A stretch of 64,000 nucleotides of DNA from Haliscomenobacter sp. (GTDB taxonomy: Bacteria > Bacteroidota > Bacteroidia > Chitinophagales > Saprospiraceae), in assembly GCF_016718685.1 (NCBI RefSeq), contig NZ_JADKCX010000003.1:1-64000 (forward strand). The letters run 5' to 3'. Below the pieces are notes generated by a model. That model ran no database searches and had not been told where the DNA came from. It saw only the letters and a program-made list of their open reading frames with translations. Shown here in pieces: positions 38,003-46,641 of the stretch. The stretch's first letter is position 1; each line of letters starts with the position of its first letter. A program made the position numbers and the translations under genes.

Positions 38003-39037
38003 ATGTCAATAAACCACTTGGTTCGTCCCAATATTCTCAAGCTGGTGCCCTATTCTTCGGCGCGCAGTGAATTCAAAGGCAAGGCGGAGGTTTTCCTTGA
38101 TGCCAACGAAAACCCCTTTGAAACTGGGCTAAACCGCTATCCCGACCCGCTGCAATGGAAGCTCAAAGCAGCCATCAGCAACTTGAAAGGAGTACCCCTT
38201 GAGCAGATTTTTTTGGGCAATGGCAGCGACGAAGCCATTGACCTGGTGGTGCGCATTTTTTGTGAACCCCGCCAGGATCACATCCTGATTTTGCCCCCCA
38301 CCTACGGCATGTACCAGGTATCAGCAGACATTGCCGATGTGGGCGTTCGCAGCGTGTCGTTGACCCCCAATTTTCAGCCCGACGTATCAGCGATTCTGGC
38401 AGCGGCGGATGAACATTCCAAAATTCTTTTCATTTGTAGCCCCAACAACCCCACTGGCAACAGTGTTGACTTGGCGAACATCCGCAGTTTGTGCGCCCAA
38501 TTCAAAGGCATTGTGGTTGTGGACGAGGCCTACATCGATTTTTCCAAAGCAGCCAGTTGCACCAGCCTATTGGCCGATTTTTCCAACTTGATTGTCCTGC
38601 AAACGTTTTCCAAAGCCTGGGGTATGGCGGGAATCAGGCTGGGAATGGCCTTTACTTCTCCTGAAATTATTCAACTTTTTAATAAGGTAAAACCTCCGTA
38701 CAACATCAATCAACTCACCCAGCAAATTGCCCTGGAAGCACTGGAAACCAGCCAAGATGACTATAAAAAAATGTTGTCCGTCCTCCTCTCTGAACGTGAA
38801 AGGCTGACCAATGCATTGGCCGAGTTGAAGTTTGTACAGCAGGTATTCCCTACTGACGCCAATTTTATTTTGGTCAAAATGGATGACCCCAATGGCACTT
38901 ACCAATACCTAGTTGATGCAGGTATCATTGTGCGCAACCGCAATTCCGTGCACCTTTGTGCAGGTAGTTTGCGCATCACCGTTGGACGCCCCGAAGAAAA
39001 TGACGCATTGTTAACCGCTTTGAACAATCGGCCATGA
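38003..39037 (+). CDS. hisC: Histidinol-phosphate aminotransferase
   Basis: A 344-residue PLP enzyme converting imidazole acetol phosphate to histidinol phosphate. It shows FLDANENPFE near the N-terminus, LGNGSDEAIDLVVR, CSPNNPTGN, VVDEAYIDF and the PLP Lys in QTFSKAWGMAGIRLG. It overlaps hisB as ATGA. Confidence 0.95.
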   Translation: MSINHLVRPNILKLVPYSSARSEFKGKAEVFLDANENPFETGLNRYPDPLQWKLKAAISNLKGVPLEQIFLGNGSDEAIDLVVRIFCEPRQDHILILPPTYGMYQVSADIADVGVRSVSLTPNFQPDVSAILAAADEHSKILFICSPNNPTGNSVDLANIRSLCAQFKGIVVVDEAYIDFSKAASCTSLLADFSNLIVLQTFSKAWGMAGIRLGMAFTSPEIIQLFNKVKPPYNINQLTQQIALEALETSQDDYKKMLSVLLSERERLTNALAELKFVQQVFPTDANFILVKMDDPNGTYQYLVDAGIIVRNRNSVHLCAGSLRITVGRPEENDALLTALNNRP

Positions 39038-40170
39038 AAAAAGTACTGTTTATCGACCGGGATGGCACTCTGGTTTTAGAACCATCAGATTATCAAGTGG
39101 ATGCATTGGAAAAAGTGGAGTTTTACCCACTCGTTTTTCAATATCTGTCCAAAATTGCACAAGAACTGGATTATGAATTCGTCATGGTGACCAACCAGGA
39201 TGGTTTGGGAACGGACGCTTATCCTGAACATACATTTTGGCCCGCCCACAACGCCATCATCAAAGCGTTTCGCAATGAGGGCATCACTTTTGCGGAGGAG
39301 ATCATCGATCGCACTTTTCCCCACGAGAACAAACCGACCCGCAAGCCGGGCACCGCTTTGTTGACCCATTTTATGAATGGGGAATACGATTTGGACAAAT
39401 CCTTTGTCATTGGCGACCGCATCACCGACGTCCAATTGGCCAAAAACCTGGGTGCGAAAGCCATCTGGATGGTGACCGACCCCAATCTGGGCGCAGATGA
39501 AATCAGCAACGATGCCCGCAATTTGCAAGACGTCGTCGCCCTTGCTTCTACGGATTGGGGTGAGATTTACCGCTTCCTCAAAACAGGACAACGCCAGGGG
39601 CAGGTTCACCGCGTCACCAAAGAAACTGACGTTTTTGTGCGGCTGGAACTGGACGGACAAGGCCGTTACAACAACCAAACCGGGCTTGGTTTTTTTGATC
39701 ACATGCTGGATCAACTGGCCAAACACAGCGGTGCTAACCTGGAGGTTCGAGTCAAAGGAGATTTGCACATCGACGAGCACCATACCGTTGAAGATACCGC
39801 CATTGCCCTCGGAGAGGCTTTCCGCCAAGCCGTGGGCGACAAAATGGGCATGGAGCGCTACGGCTCCTGCATCCTGCCCATGGACGATTGCCTGGCCACG
39901 GCAGCCATCGACTTCAGTGGCCGGCCCTGGCTGGTCTGGAATGCGACTTACCGCCGCGAAAAAGTAGGCCAGGTGCCCACCGAAATGTTTTACCACTTCT
40001 TCAAGTCGTTCAGCGATTCCGCCCTCTGCAACCTGAACATCAAGGCCGAAGGCGAAAATGAACACCACAAGATCGAAGCCACCTTTAAAGCCGTTGCCAA
40101 AGCCATCAAGATGGCTGTAAAACGGGATATCAATAGCAAAGAACTACCCTCAACGAAAGGGATACTCTAG
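39034..40170 (+). CDS. hisB: Bifunctional histidinol-phosphatase / imidazoleglycerol-phosphate dehydratase
   Basis: A 378-residue fusion. Residues 1 to about 165 are a HAD phosphatase (DRDGTLV at 8-14, VTNQDGLGT, GDRITDVQLAKNLG). Residues from about 190 are the dehydratase, with the paired metal motifs GFFDHMLDQLAKH and IDEHHTVEDTAIALG, later ENEHHKIEA. It performs steps 6 and 8 of histidine synthesis. The fusion is common in enterobacteria and Bacteroidota. Confidence 0.95.
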   Translation: MKKVLFIDRDGTLVLEPSDYQVDALEKVEFYPLVFQYLSKIAQELDYEFVMVTNQDGLGTDAYPEHTFWPAHNAIIKAFRNEGITFAEEIIDRTFPHENKPTRKPGTALLTHFMNGEYDLDKSFVIGDRITDVQLAKNLGAKAIWMVTDPNLGADEISNDARNLQDVVALASTDWGEIYRFLKTGQRQGQVHRVTKETDVFVRLELDGQGRYNNQTGLGFFDHMLDQLAKHSGANLEVRVKGDLHIDEHHTVEDTAIALGEAFRQAVGDKMGMERYGSCILPMDDCLATAAIDFSGRPWLVWNATYRREKVGQVPTEMFYHFFKSFSDSALCNLNIKAEGENEHHKIEATFKAVAKAIKMAVKRDINSKELPSTKGIL

Positions 40171-40334
40171 AGTTGAAAAGTTTATGGTTGAAAAGTTGAA
40201 GAGAAGTTGAAGAGTCAGTAAGCTTCAAAGACAATGCCGACTTTCTCTGCACTTCAACGAATGACTCCACTGAATGCCCATAATGCCGCTACCAGACTTT
40301 TCAACCATAAACACTTCAACACTTCAACCTTATA
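40171..40334. repeat. Microrepeat hairpin, unit GTTGAAAA, inside the his operon
   Basis: It begins one base after the hisB TAG: AGTTGAAAAGTTTATGGTTG, then AAAAGTTGAAGAGAAG. The far arm is CTTTTCAACCATAAACACTT, then CAACACTTCAACC, ending near 40330. The ATG of hisH is at 40338. The wza-wecB element has a similar GTTTATGGTTGAAAAG core. Confidence 0.8.
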
Positions 40335-40337
40335 TCA

Positions 40338-40930
40338 ATGATAGCCGTAATCGACTACAACGCGGGCAATGTCCAATCCGTCCTTTTCGCGCTGGAGCGC
40401 CTGGGGGTCAACGCCGTGCTCACTGGCGACCATGCGCAGATTCGGGCTGCCGATAAAGTCATCTTTCCCGGCGTAGGTGAAGCCAGTACGACCATGCACT
40501 TTTTGCGGGAACGGGGTCTCGATGCCGTCATCAAAAGCCTGACCCAGCCTACCCTCGGAATCTGTGTTGGCATGCAATTGCTCTGTGCCCATTCGGAAGA
40601 AAACGATACCCCTTGCCTGGGGGTCATTCCACAGGAGGTCAAAAGATTCATTCCGGTCAAAGGTGAAAAAGTGCCCCACATGGGGTGGAATTCCTTGTCA
40701 CGTTGTGCGGATGAAATTTTCACCCCTGAGCTCAGTGGCGAATACGTGTATTATGTACACAGCTACTATGTAGAGGAGGGGCCATACACTACTGCATTAA
40801 GTGAATATACCCTGCCTTTTAGTGCGGGGCTACACAAGGATAATTTTTACGCTACCCAGTTTCACGTGGAAAAATCGGGGAAGGTGGGGAGGATCTCGAA
40901 TTCCTCGGCTATAAAACACATCAAACATGA
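40338..40930 (+). CDS. hisH: Imidazole glycerol phosphate synthase, glutaminase subunit (frameshifted C-terminus)
   Basis: A class I glutamine amidotransferase that feeds ammonia to HisF. The catalytic Cys is in TLGICVGMQLL (C76), and His176 and Glu178 are in FHVEKSG. After KVG the frame drifts off family. A single missing base between 40893 and 40903 would restore an ending like VGRILEFLGYKTHQT with a TGA at 40928-40930. As given, no stop occurs and the frame runs through 41816, joined to hisA. Confidence 0.85.
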
Positions 40931-41096
40931 ATCATCCGATTTTAAAAAACCGGATCAAAAAAGTAGGGAAACGAAGCACATCCTGCACGAAGACAAGTTT
41001 CCTTTGTGTTATGTAATTTCACTTGGTGCCCTATATGTTAAAAAGTGTCGATTTGGTTGCACTAAAATTCCGGGAAGTGGTTCAAAAGAACTCATC

Positions 41097-41816
41097 ATGG
41101 AAATTATACCTGCTATAGACATCATCGATGGCAAATGTGTACGCCTCACCCAAGGCGATTATGCCCAAAAAACGGTGTACAACGAAGACCCGCTAGAGGT
41201 AGCCAAACAGTTTGAAGATGCAGGCCTGCATCGCCTCCACCTCGTTGATCTGGACGGTGCCAAAGCCAAACGCATCATCAACCACCGGGTACTGGAGCGC
41301 ATTGCCGGTGCAACAAGCCTGGTCATCGACTTTGGCGGTGGACTGAAATCCCACGAGGACCTGCGCATCGCCTTTGAATCGGGCGCGCAACAAGTTACCG
41401 GAGGAACGGTAGCGGTCAAAGAACCGGAACTCTTTATGGATTGGCTCAAGGTGTACGGCGGTGAGCGCATCATTTTAGGTGCCGATTTTAAAGATGGCAA
41501 CATCGCAGTGAGTGGCTGGCAGGAACAAAGCCAACTGGAGCTGTTTGCTTTTTTAGCCGATTACGTGGCCCAAGGAGTAAAGTACACCATTTCTACCGAT
41601 GTATCCAAAGATGGCCTTTTGCAGGGTAGTGCCATTGATACCTACCAACGCATTCGGGAAGAACTGCCCGACTTGAAACTCATTGCCAGTGGTGGAGTGA
41701 CGAGCATGCCGGAACTGGAACGCTTGCGCGAAATTGGCTGCTTCGGTGCCATCATCGGCAAGGCGATCTACGAAAACAAAATCAGTTTGAAAGATTTAAT
41801 GGCTTTTAATTCTTGA
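41097..41816 (+). CDS. hisA: ProFAR isomerase (HisA)
   Basis: A 239-residue TIM barrel: MEIIPAIDIIDGKCVRLTQG with the first catalytic Asp, HLVDLDGAKA, DFGGGLKS, and YTISTDVSKDGLLQG with the second. It catalyses the Amadori isomerisation in step 4. The ATG at 41097 is the natural start, although in the sequence as given hisH reads into it in frame. The stop is 2 bases before the hisF ATG. Confidence 0.94.
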   Translation: MEIIPAIDIIDGKCVRLTQGDYAQKTVYNEDPLEVAKQFEDAGLHRLHLVDLDGAKAKRIINHRVLERIAGATSLVIDFGGGLKSHEDLRIAFESGAQQVTGGTVAVKEPELFMDWLKVYGGERIILGADFKDGNIAVSGWQEQSQLELFAFLADYVAQGVKYTISTDVSKDGLLQGSAIDTYQRIREELPDLKLIASGGVTSMPELERLREIGCFGAIIGKAIYENKISLKDLMAFNS

Positions 41817-41818
41817 GC

Positions 41819-42574
41819 ATGTTGGCTAAACGCATCATCCCCTGTCTAGACATCAAAGACGGACGCACCGTCAAAGGCATCAATTTTGTGAACCTGCGCG
41901 ACGCTGGTGATCCGGTTGAATTGGGCGCAGCTTACAGTGAAAAAGGTGCCGATGAACTGGTTTTCCTCGACATCACCGCCACCCACGAAAAGCGCAAAAC
42001 CATGTCGGAGCTGGCGCGTTCCATTGCCCGACACCTGAACATACCCTTTACCATCGGCGGGGGCATCACTTCCATTGAAGACGCCGACGCCATGCTGGCG
42101 GCTGGAGCAGATAAAGTGTCAATCAACTCGGCCGCAGTGCGCCGCCCGGAGTTAATCGATGAACTGGCACTCAATTTCGGCAACCAATTTGTCGTCTTGG
42201 CCGTAGACGCGCGCCAAATTGACGGCGAGTGGATCGTACACCTCAACGGTGGGCGCATCGCTACCGAAATCCGCCTGTTCGATTGGGTCAAAGAAGCCGA
42301 ATCACGCGGTGCAGGTGAAATCCTGTTCACCTCCATGGATCACGATGGCACCAAGGCGGGCTTTGCGCTGGAGGCCACCGCACACATTTCCGAACTTTTG
42401 TCCATTCCGGTGATCGCATCCGGTGGCGCAGGCAATATGGAGCACTTTTACGACGTGTTCACCACTGGAAAAGCGGACGCGGGTTTGGCGGCGAGTATTT
42501 TCCACTTCAATGAAATTGGGATCGGTGATTTGAAGGGATATTTGGGAGAAAAGGGCGTGGTGGTGCGGAGGTAA
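41819..42574 (+). CDS. hisF: Imidazole glycerol phosphate synthase, cyclase subunit
   Basis: A 251-residue TIM barrel: RIIPCLDIKDGRTVKGINF with the catalytic Asp, FLDITATHEKRKT, IGGGITSIEDA, LFTSMDHDGTKAGF and ASGGAGNMEH. It makes IGP and AICAR using ammonia from HisH. It is the last his gene seen; hisI/hisE are not in the window. An in-frame TTG overlaps the hisA stop, but ATG at 41819 is the better start. Confidence 0.95.
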   Translation: MLAKRIIPCLDIKDGRTVKGINFVNLRDAGDPVELGAAYSEKGADELVFLDITATHEKRKTMSELARSIARHLNIPFTIGGGITSIEDADAMLAAGADKVSINSAAVRRPELIDELALNFGNQFVVLAVDARQIDGEWIVHLNGGRIATEIRLFDWVKEAESRGAGEILFTSMDHDGTKAGFALEATAHISELLSIPVIASGGAGNMEHFYDVFTTGKADAGLAASIFHFNEIGIGDLKGYLGEKGVVVRR

Positions 42575-42640
42575 AGGTGAGCATTAAATCTGCTGAGGTC
42601 AATTTTTCTTTTATTTTCTGCCAGTCTAATAGACAACTAA

Positions 42641-42696
42641 CAGCAGTTCTCCCTATGAAGAACACCTTAGGTTTTATTTCATAGCGAGAACTGCTG
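42641..42696. terminator. Long hairpin between convergent hisF and E2 genes
   Basis: CAGCAGTTCTCCCTATGAA pairs with TTCATAGCGAGAACTGCTG at 18 of 19 positions, with a loop of about 18 bases. No T-tract follows, so it is a probable rather than certain terminator. Confidence 0.6.
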
Positions 42697-42724
42697 GCTC
42701 ATGGCAGTGCTTAGTATAATAACA

Positions 42725-44047
42725 TCACACCGCCCGCTCCACATCAAATCCCTCCAAATAATCCGCCACACGCTTCAGGAAAGATCCCCCGAGGAAACCA
42801 TCCACCACGCGGTGGTCATAAGACATGGAGAGGAACATCATGTGGCGCACTGCGATGATGTCGCCGTATTCCGTTTCCAGCACTGCCGGTTTTTTGCGAA
42901 TGGCCCCAACTGCCATTATGGCCACTTGTGGCTGGTTGATGATGGGGGTGCCCATCACGTTGCCAAAAGTACCCACGTTGGTGATGGTAAAGGTACCACC
43001 CTGGATGTCTTCCGGTTTGAGTTGGTTGGCTCGGGCGCGGTTGGCCAGGTCGTTTACCGATTTGGTCAAACCCGTCAAGTTCAGTTGGTCGGCCCCTTTG
43101 ATGACCGGCACAATCAGGTTGCCACTGGGCAGCGCTGCCGCCATGCCGATGTTCACGTCCTTGCGCACGACAATGTTGGTGCCGTCCACCGAGATGTTGA
43201 TCATCGGGAAATCGCGGATGGCGCGGGCTACCGCCTCAATGAATACGGGCGTATAGGTGATTTTTTCGTTGTATTTTTTCTGAAAAACGTCTTTGACCTT
43301 TTCGCGCCACTTGACGATGTTGGTCACGTCTACTTCCACAAAGGAGGTGACGTGCGGCGACACGTGCTTCGACATCACCATGTGTTCGGCGATGAGCTTG
43401 CGCATGCGGTCCATTTCCACAATTTCCACATTGCCATCCAGGCTAACCGCCGGAGCGCTGTAGTTCACCTGAACTGGGCTGCCCTTGCCGGGTGAAGCGT
43501 TGGGCACGGTAGCAGTACTGGCCGGGCCTTCTTTGCGCTCTTCTAGATAAGACAAGATGTCTTTTTTGGTGACGCGGCCTTGCATGCCGGAACCGGTAAT
43601 CAGTTCCAGTTCTTGCAGGCTGATTTTTTCCTGTTGCGCGATGTTGCGCACCAAAGGCGAGTAAAAGCGGCTTCCTTCTCCTTTGCCAAGGGCTTGAGCG
43701 CTGCTGGCCTGCGCGCCATTGCTGGCTGCGGCAGCCGGACTTTGGCCGTTGGCCTGTGGAGCGGGTTCCGCCAGGGCTGGTGAGGCCTTGGGCGCTGCGG
43801 CATCACTTTCTGTTTCAATCAGGGCAATGACCTTGCCGATGGGCACGGTGTCGTTTTCGGCAAAAAGCACTTGAACCACCTTGCCCGCAACGGGTGAGGG
43901 TACTTCAGAGTCTACTTTGTCCGTAGCGATCTCCACGATGGTTTCGTCCAACTCTATCTGATCGCCCACGTTTTTCACCCATTTCAGGATGGTAGCCTCC
44001 ATGATGCTTTCCCCCATCTTGGGCATGATCAATTCGAACTGCGCCAT
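42725..44047 (-). CDS. Dihydrolipoamide acyltransferase, E2 of a 2-oxoacid dehydrogenase
   Basis: A 440-residue E2. The lipoyl domain is residues 1-80 (MPKMGESIMEATI, ETDKVDSE-type motif reading ATDKVDSEVPSP), then an Ala/Pro-rich linker, a peripheral subunit-binding domain (YSPLVRNIAQQEKISLQEL, TGSGMQGRVTKKDIL) and a catalytic domain ending SYDHRVVDGFLGGSF. It transfers acyl groups to CoA; pyruvate, branched-chain and 2-oxoglutarate types cannot be told apart here. The start is 44047; the longer reading runs into the G/C tract. No E1 or E3 gene is adjacent. Confidence 0.9.
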   Translation of the reverse strand: MAQFELIMPKMGESIMEATILKWVKNVGDQIELDETIVEIATDKVDSEVPSPVAGKVVQVLFAENDTVPIGKVIALIETESDAAAPKASPALAEPAPQANGQSPAAAASNGAQASSAQALGKGEGSRFYSPLVRNIAQQEKISLQELELITGSGMQGRVTKKDILSYLEERKEGPASTATVPNASPGKGSPVQVNYSAPAVSLDGNVEIVEMDRMRKLIAEHMVMSKHVSPHVTSFVEVDVTNIVKWREKVKDVFQKKYNEKITYTPVFIEAVARAIRDFPMINISVDGTNIVVRKDVNIGMAAALPSGNLIVPVIKGADQLNLTGLTKSVNDLANRARANQLKPEDIQGGTFTITNVGTFGNVMGTPIINQPQVAIMAVGAIRKKPAVLETEYGDIIAVRHMMFLSMSYDHRVVDGFLGGSFLKRVADYLEGFDVERAV

Positions 44048-44068
44048 GTTGTTGTGTTTCTTTGTAAA

Positions 44069-44180
44069 GGGGAGGGGGGGGGGGTGGGGGGGGAGGGGGG
44101 GGCCCCCGCCGGGGCCCCCACCCCCCCCCCCCCCCCCCCCCCACACTCCCCCCCGCCCCCCCAACCCCCCCCCCCCCCCA
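44069..44180. other. Near-pure G tract followed by near-pure C tract
   Basis: About 45 bases almost all G (44069-44103), then about 75 almost all C, with scattered single other bases. It lies upstream of the E2 start. It could be an assembly or base-calling artefact, or a real G-quadruplex/hairpin-forming tract. No gene can be called in it. Confidence 0.7.
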
Positions 44181-44250
44181 ACCTCACCTCCTCACTTTAC
44201 GTTTCTATTAATTTGGATTATTTGGTGCCGCAAATTTACCCATAATTCTC

Positions 44251-44420
44251 TAAGAGTGTGTTTGGAATTCTACTTCGCGCTGCAAATGGCAAGAATTTGC
44301 TCCTATTTCGTTCCGAAAATGCTCTTTGGGGGGCTTTCGGTAAACTCCGCTTTTCGTGCCTCATTGGAGCAAATTCTTGCTCATTTTCGCTTGCGAACTA
44401 GAATTCTAAACACACTCTAA
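44251..44420. mobile_element. Candidate MITE-like element with terminal inverted repeats
   Basis: About 170 bases bounded by TAAGAGTGTGTTTGGAATTC (44251-44270, next TA) and, at the other end, GAATTCTAAACACACTCTAA (44401-44420, preceded by TA). The 22-base ends match at 20 positions. Inside, GCAAGAATTTGCTCC and GGAGCAAATTCTTGC form a perfect 15-base inverted pair, so the whole element folds as an imperfect hairpin. No transposase ORF and no clear target duplication. The right end supplies the last codons and stop of cinA. Confidence 0.6.
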
Positions 44421-45650
44421 TAAAAAACGGCGGATCTGGTTCAAAGCATGGATCGTGAAATACTGGATGTTTTTATCCCGGTCTTTTCCCGCCCGAATGC
44501 TGAAGGTTTTGGTCTTTTGGCCGTTGCTGACCGCCATCCAGGCCAGGCCGACCGGCTTGGTATCGGAACCACCGCCAGGCCCGGCGATTCCTGAAATGGA
44601 AATGGCGATATCGGCAGGCAAAACCTTGACTGCTCCTTCGGCCATTTCGATCACGGTTTGTTCACTGACCGCGCCGTGGGTATCCAGGGTTGCGGAGCTT
44701 ACCCCCAGTACCTGCATTTTGACTTCGTTGGCATAAGCAATCACACTGCCCACAAAATAATCCGAAGCGCCAGCTACAGAGGTGATGCGGTGCGCCAGGT
44801 AACCACCGGTACAACTTTCGGCAGTGGCCAATTTCAAACCCCGTTCTTTGAGCATCACGCCAATGGCGCCCTCCAGCGTATCGGTGCCAAAACCATAGAT
44901 GATGTCGGCAAAACGCGACTTGATGATCTCGGCTTTTTCATCTAAAATCCGATGCAGCGTGGCTTCATCAGCCAGCGAACCGGTGATGCGCAGGCGCACT
45001 TGGGCGATTTGGGGCAGGTACGCCAATTTAAAACCTTCGGGCAGACCCTCTTCAAAATCTTCCAGTTTTTCGGAAATATGGCTTTCTCCTTCGCCTACTG
45101 TGAGGATGGTGCGATGCGCAATGGGTTGCCCCTGGAATTTTTGTTTCAGTTTGGGCAATACTTCATGTTCCATGAGGTACTGCATCTCGTAGGGCACTCC
45201 AGGCATCGACACGATGACTTTGCCCGCGTATTCCATCCACATGCCGGGAGCAGTGCCCATCTTATTGGTTAAAATCTCCGCATTGGCAGGCATGTAGCAC
45301 TGGAGGCGGTGGGCTTCGTTCATGGGGCGACCCCACACTTCAAACATCTTGGTGATGCGCTGGAAAGTGAGCTCGTGAAAAACCATGTCTACCCCCATGT
45401 ATTCGGACAGGGCTTTTTTGGTGATGTCGTCTTTGGTTGGCCCCAGACCACCCGTCATCAGAATGACATCGGCCTGTTCCAGGGCTTCGCGCAAGCCGGC
45501 ATGGATGGCCTCCATGGTGTCCCCCACGGTGATGATCGTCACGACACGAGCGCCAGTAAGGTTGAGTTGTTGGCCCATCCAGGCCGAATTCGTATCGACA
45601 ATTTGCCCGATGAGGATTTCATCGCCGACGGTTAGGATTGAGATTTTCAT
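44406..45650 (-). CDS. cinA: CinA family protein (COG1058 plus NMN amidohydrolase domain)
   Basis: A 414-residue protein with an N-terminal MoaB-like domain (ILTVGDEILIGQIVDTNSAW, MTGGLGPTKDD, GTAPGMWM) and a C-terminal PncC domain (LATAESCTGGYLAHRIT, GSVIAYANEVK, SGIAGPGGGSDTKPVG). These enzymes hydrolyse ADP-ribose-type compounds and deamidate nicotinamide mononucleotide in NAD recycling. The final residues LLECV and the TAG lie in the right end of the MITE-like element, so the C-terminus may have been replaced. Confidence 0.92.
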   Translation of the reverse strand: MKISILTVGDEILIGQIVDTNSAWMGQQLNLTGARVVTIITVGDTMEAIHAGLREALEQADVILMTGGLGPTKDDITKKALSEYMGVDMVFHELTFQRITKMFEVWGRPMNEAHRLQCYMPANAEILTNKMGTAPGMWMEYAGKVIVSMPGVPYEMQYLMEHEVLPKLKQKFQGQPIAHRTILTVGEGESHISEKLEDFEEGLPEGFKLAYLPQIAQVRLRITGSLADEATLHRILDEKAEIIKSRFADIIYGFGTDTLEGAIGVMLKERGLKLATAESCTGGYLAHRITSVAGASDYFVGSVIAYANEVKMQVLGVSSATLDTHGAVSEQTVIEMAEGAVKVLPADIAISISGIAGPGGGSDTKPVGLAWMAVSNGQKTKTFSIRAGKDRDKNIQYFTIHALNQIRRFLLECV

Positions 45651-45658
45651 GTTTTTTG

Positions 45659-45768
45659 GGTTCGGGGGGTGAGGGTTCGGGGTTCGAGGTTCGGGGGTTC
45701 GGGGGGTTACAAGATTGTGTGCAAACCCTCGAACCCCCGAACCTCGAACTCACGAACCCTCACCCCCC
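45659..45768. repeat. GGTTCG-type microrepeat hairpin (copy 3)
   Basis: GGTTCGGGGGGTGAGGGTTC, GGGGTTCGAGG and GGTTCGGGGG units face AACCCTCGAACCCCCGAAC, CTCGAACTCACGAACC. It fills the gap between cinA and birA. The birA stop (45750) lies inside its right arm. Confidence 0.82.
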
Positions 45769-46529
45769 ACTATACTAACTTGTTTAAGTTCAAACGCTTC
45801 TTCCCCACCTTCCTCCAGCCTGATCAACAGCTTCCCCGTCTCCGAGATGCCACTGATGCTGCCCCAAAAGACCTCGCCATTGCTGCGTTGAAACAGGGTG
45901 GGCTGTTGGTAGCGGTACAAGTGTTGCAGGTATTCAGCGTCCAAATTGGCAAACTGTCCGGATTTGAGACGAAGGTACATCGCCTCCACATGATGACAAA
46001 GCAATGGAATAAGTGCAGGCAAATCATATTCTTTTCCATTTTCCAGTTGCAAAGAGCTAGGATTAGGAATATCTTTGGAGAAAATTGTCTGATTCACATT
46101 GACCCCAATGCCTACAATAGAGGAGGCCAGGGTATTGCGGTTCAGGCTATTTTGGATCAGAATACCACAGATTTTCCGTGTCCCAACGTAAATGTCATTG
46201 GGCCATTTGATCCAAACGGGCTGTTGCTGAACCAGTTCAGCAATGAAATGGCGAACAGCGAGGGCTACAGCTTTGTTCAAGGCAAAATTTTGCTGCGGAG
46301 GCAAAAAGTTGGGATAAAGGATGACACTTAAAGTGAGGTTCTTGTCGGGTTCACTTTCCCATTTACTGCCAACCTGACCACGCCCCTGGGGCTGGCGAAA
46401 GGTCGAAATGACAGTTCCATCAATTGGCTTGCTTTTTGCTATCAATTCTTGGGCATAAGTATTGGTTGAAGGCAATTCTTCATGATGGAGTAGAACCTTT
46501 CCGATAAAAAGTGTGTTTTGCTGTTGCAA
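45750..46529 (-). CDS. birA: Biotin--[acetyl-CoA-carboxylase] ligase
   Basis: A 259-residue biotin protein ligase without an N-terminal DNA-binding domain, so not a repressor. STNTYAQELI, RQPQGRGQVGSKWES (the biotinyl-AMP loop), WIKWPNDIYVG and GICILIQNS-type GILIQNSL mark the catalytic domain, with an SH3-like C-terminal part. The start is TTG at 46529; no ATG is available. The last residues EGS and the TGA are encoded by a GGTTCG hairpin unit. Confidence 0.87.
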   Translation of the reverse strand: MQQQNTLFIGKVLLHHEELPSTNTYAQELIAKSKPIDGTVISTFRQPQGRGQVGSKWESEPDKNLTLSVILYPNFLPPQQNFALNKAVALAVRHFIAELVQQQPVWIKWPNDIYVGTRKICGILIQNSLNRNTLASSIVGIGVNVNQTIFSKDIPNPSSLQLENGKEYDLPALIPLLCHHVEAMYLRLKSGQFANLDAEYLQHLYRYQQPTLFQRSNGEVFWGSISGISETGKLLIRLEEGGEEAFELKQVSIVGGEGS

Positions 46530-46641
46530 TCGTGGTATTTTTTGTAACTTAAAGCAAGATTCATCAATCGGATTCCAGAACTGGATACGATTGCCTGATC
46601 TTTCATCTAATTTATATTCGCAAAACTAATAAAATCTGGAT

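Noticed and set aside
39085..40068. Long 327-codon open frame antisense to hisB
   Set aside because: It lies wholly opposite a clear hisB gene, has no family signature, and is explained by codon bias of the real gene.
42701..43495. 264-codon frame on the plus strand opposite the E2 gene
   Set aside because: His- and Val-rich shadow of the acyltransferase; no recognisable domain.
44048..44164. Gly/Pro-rich extension of the E2 protein
   Set aside because: It is translation of the G/C tract; the lipoyl domain begins normally at 44047.
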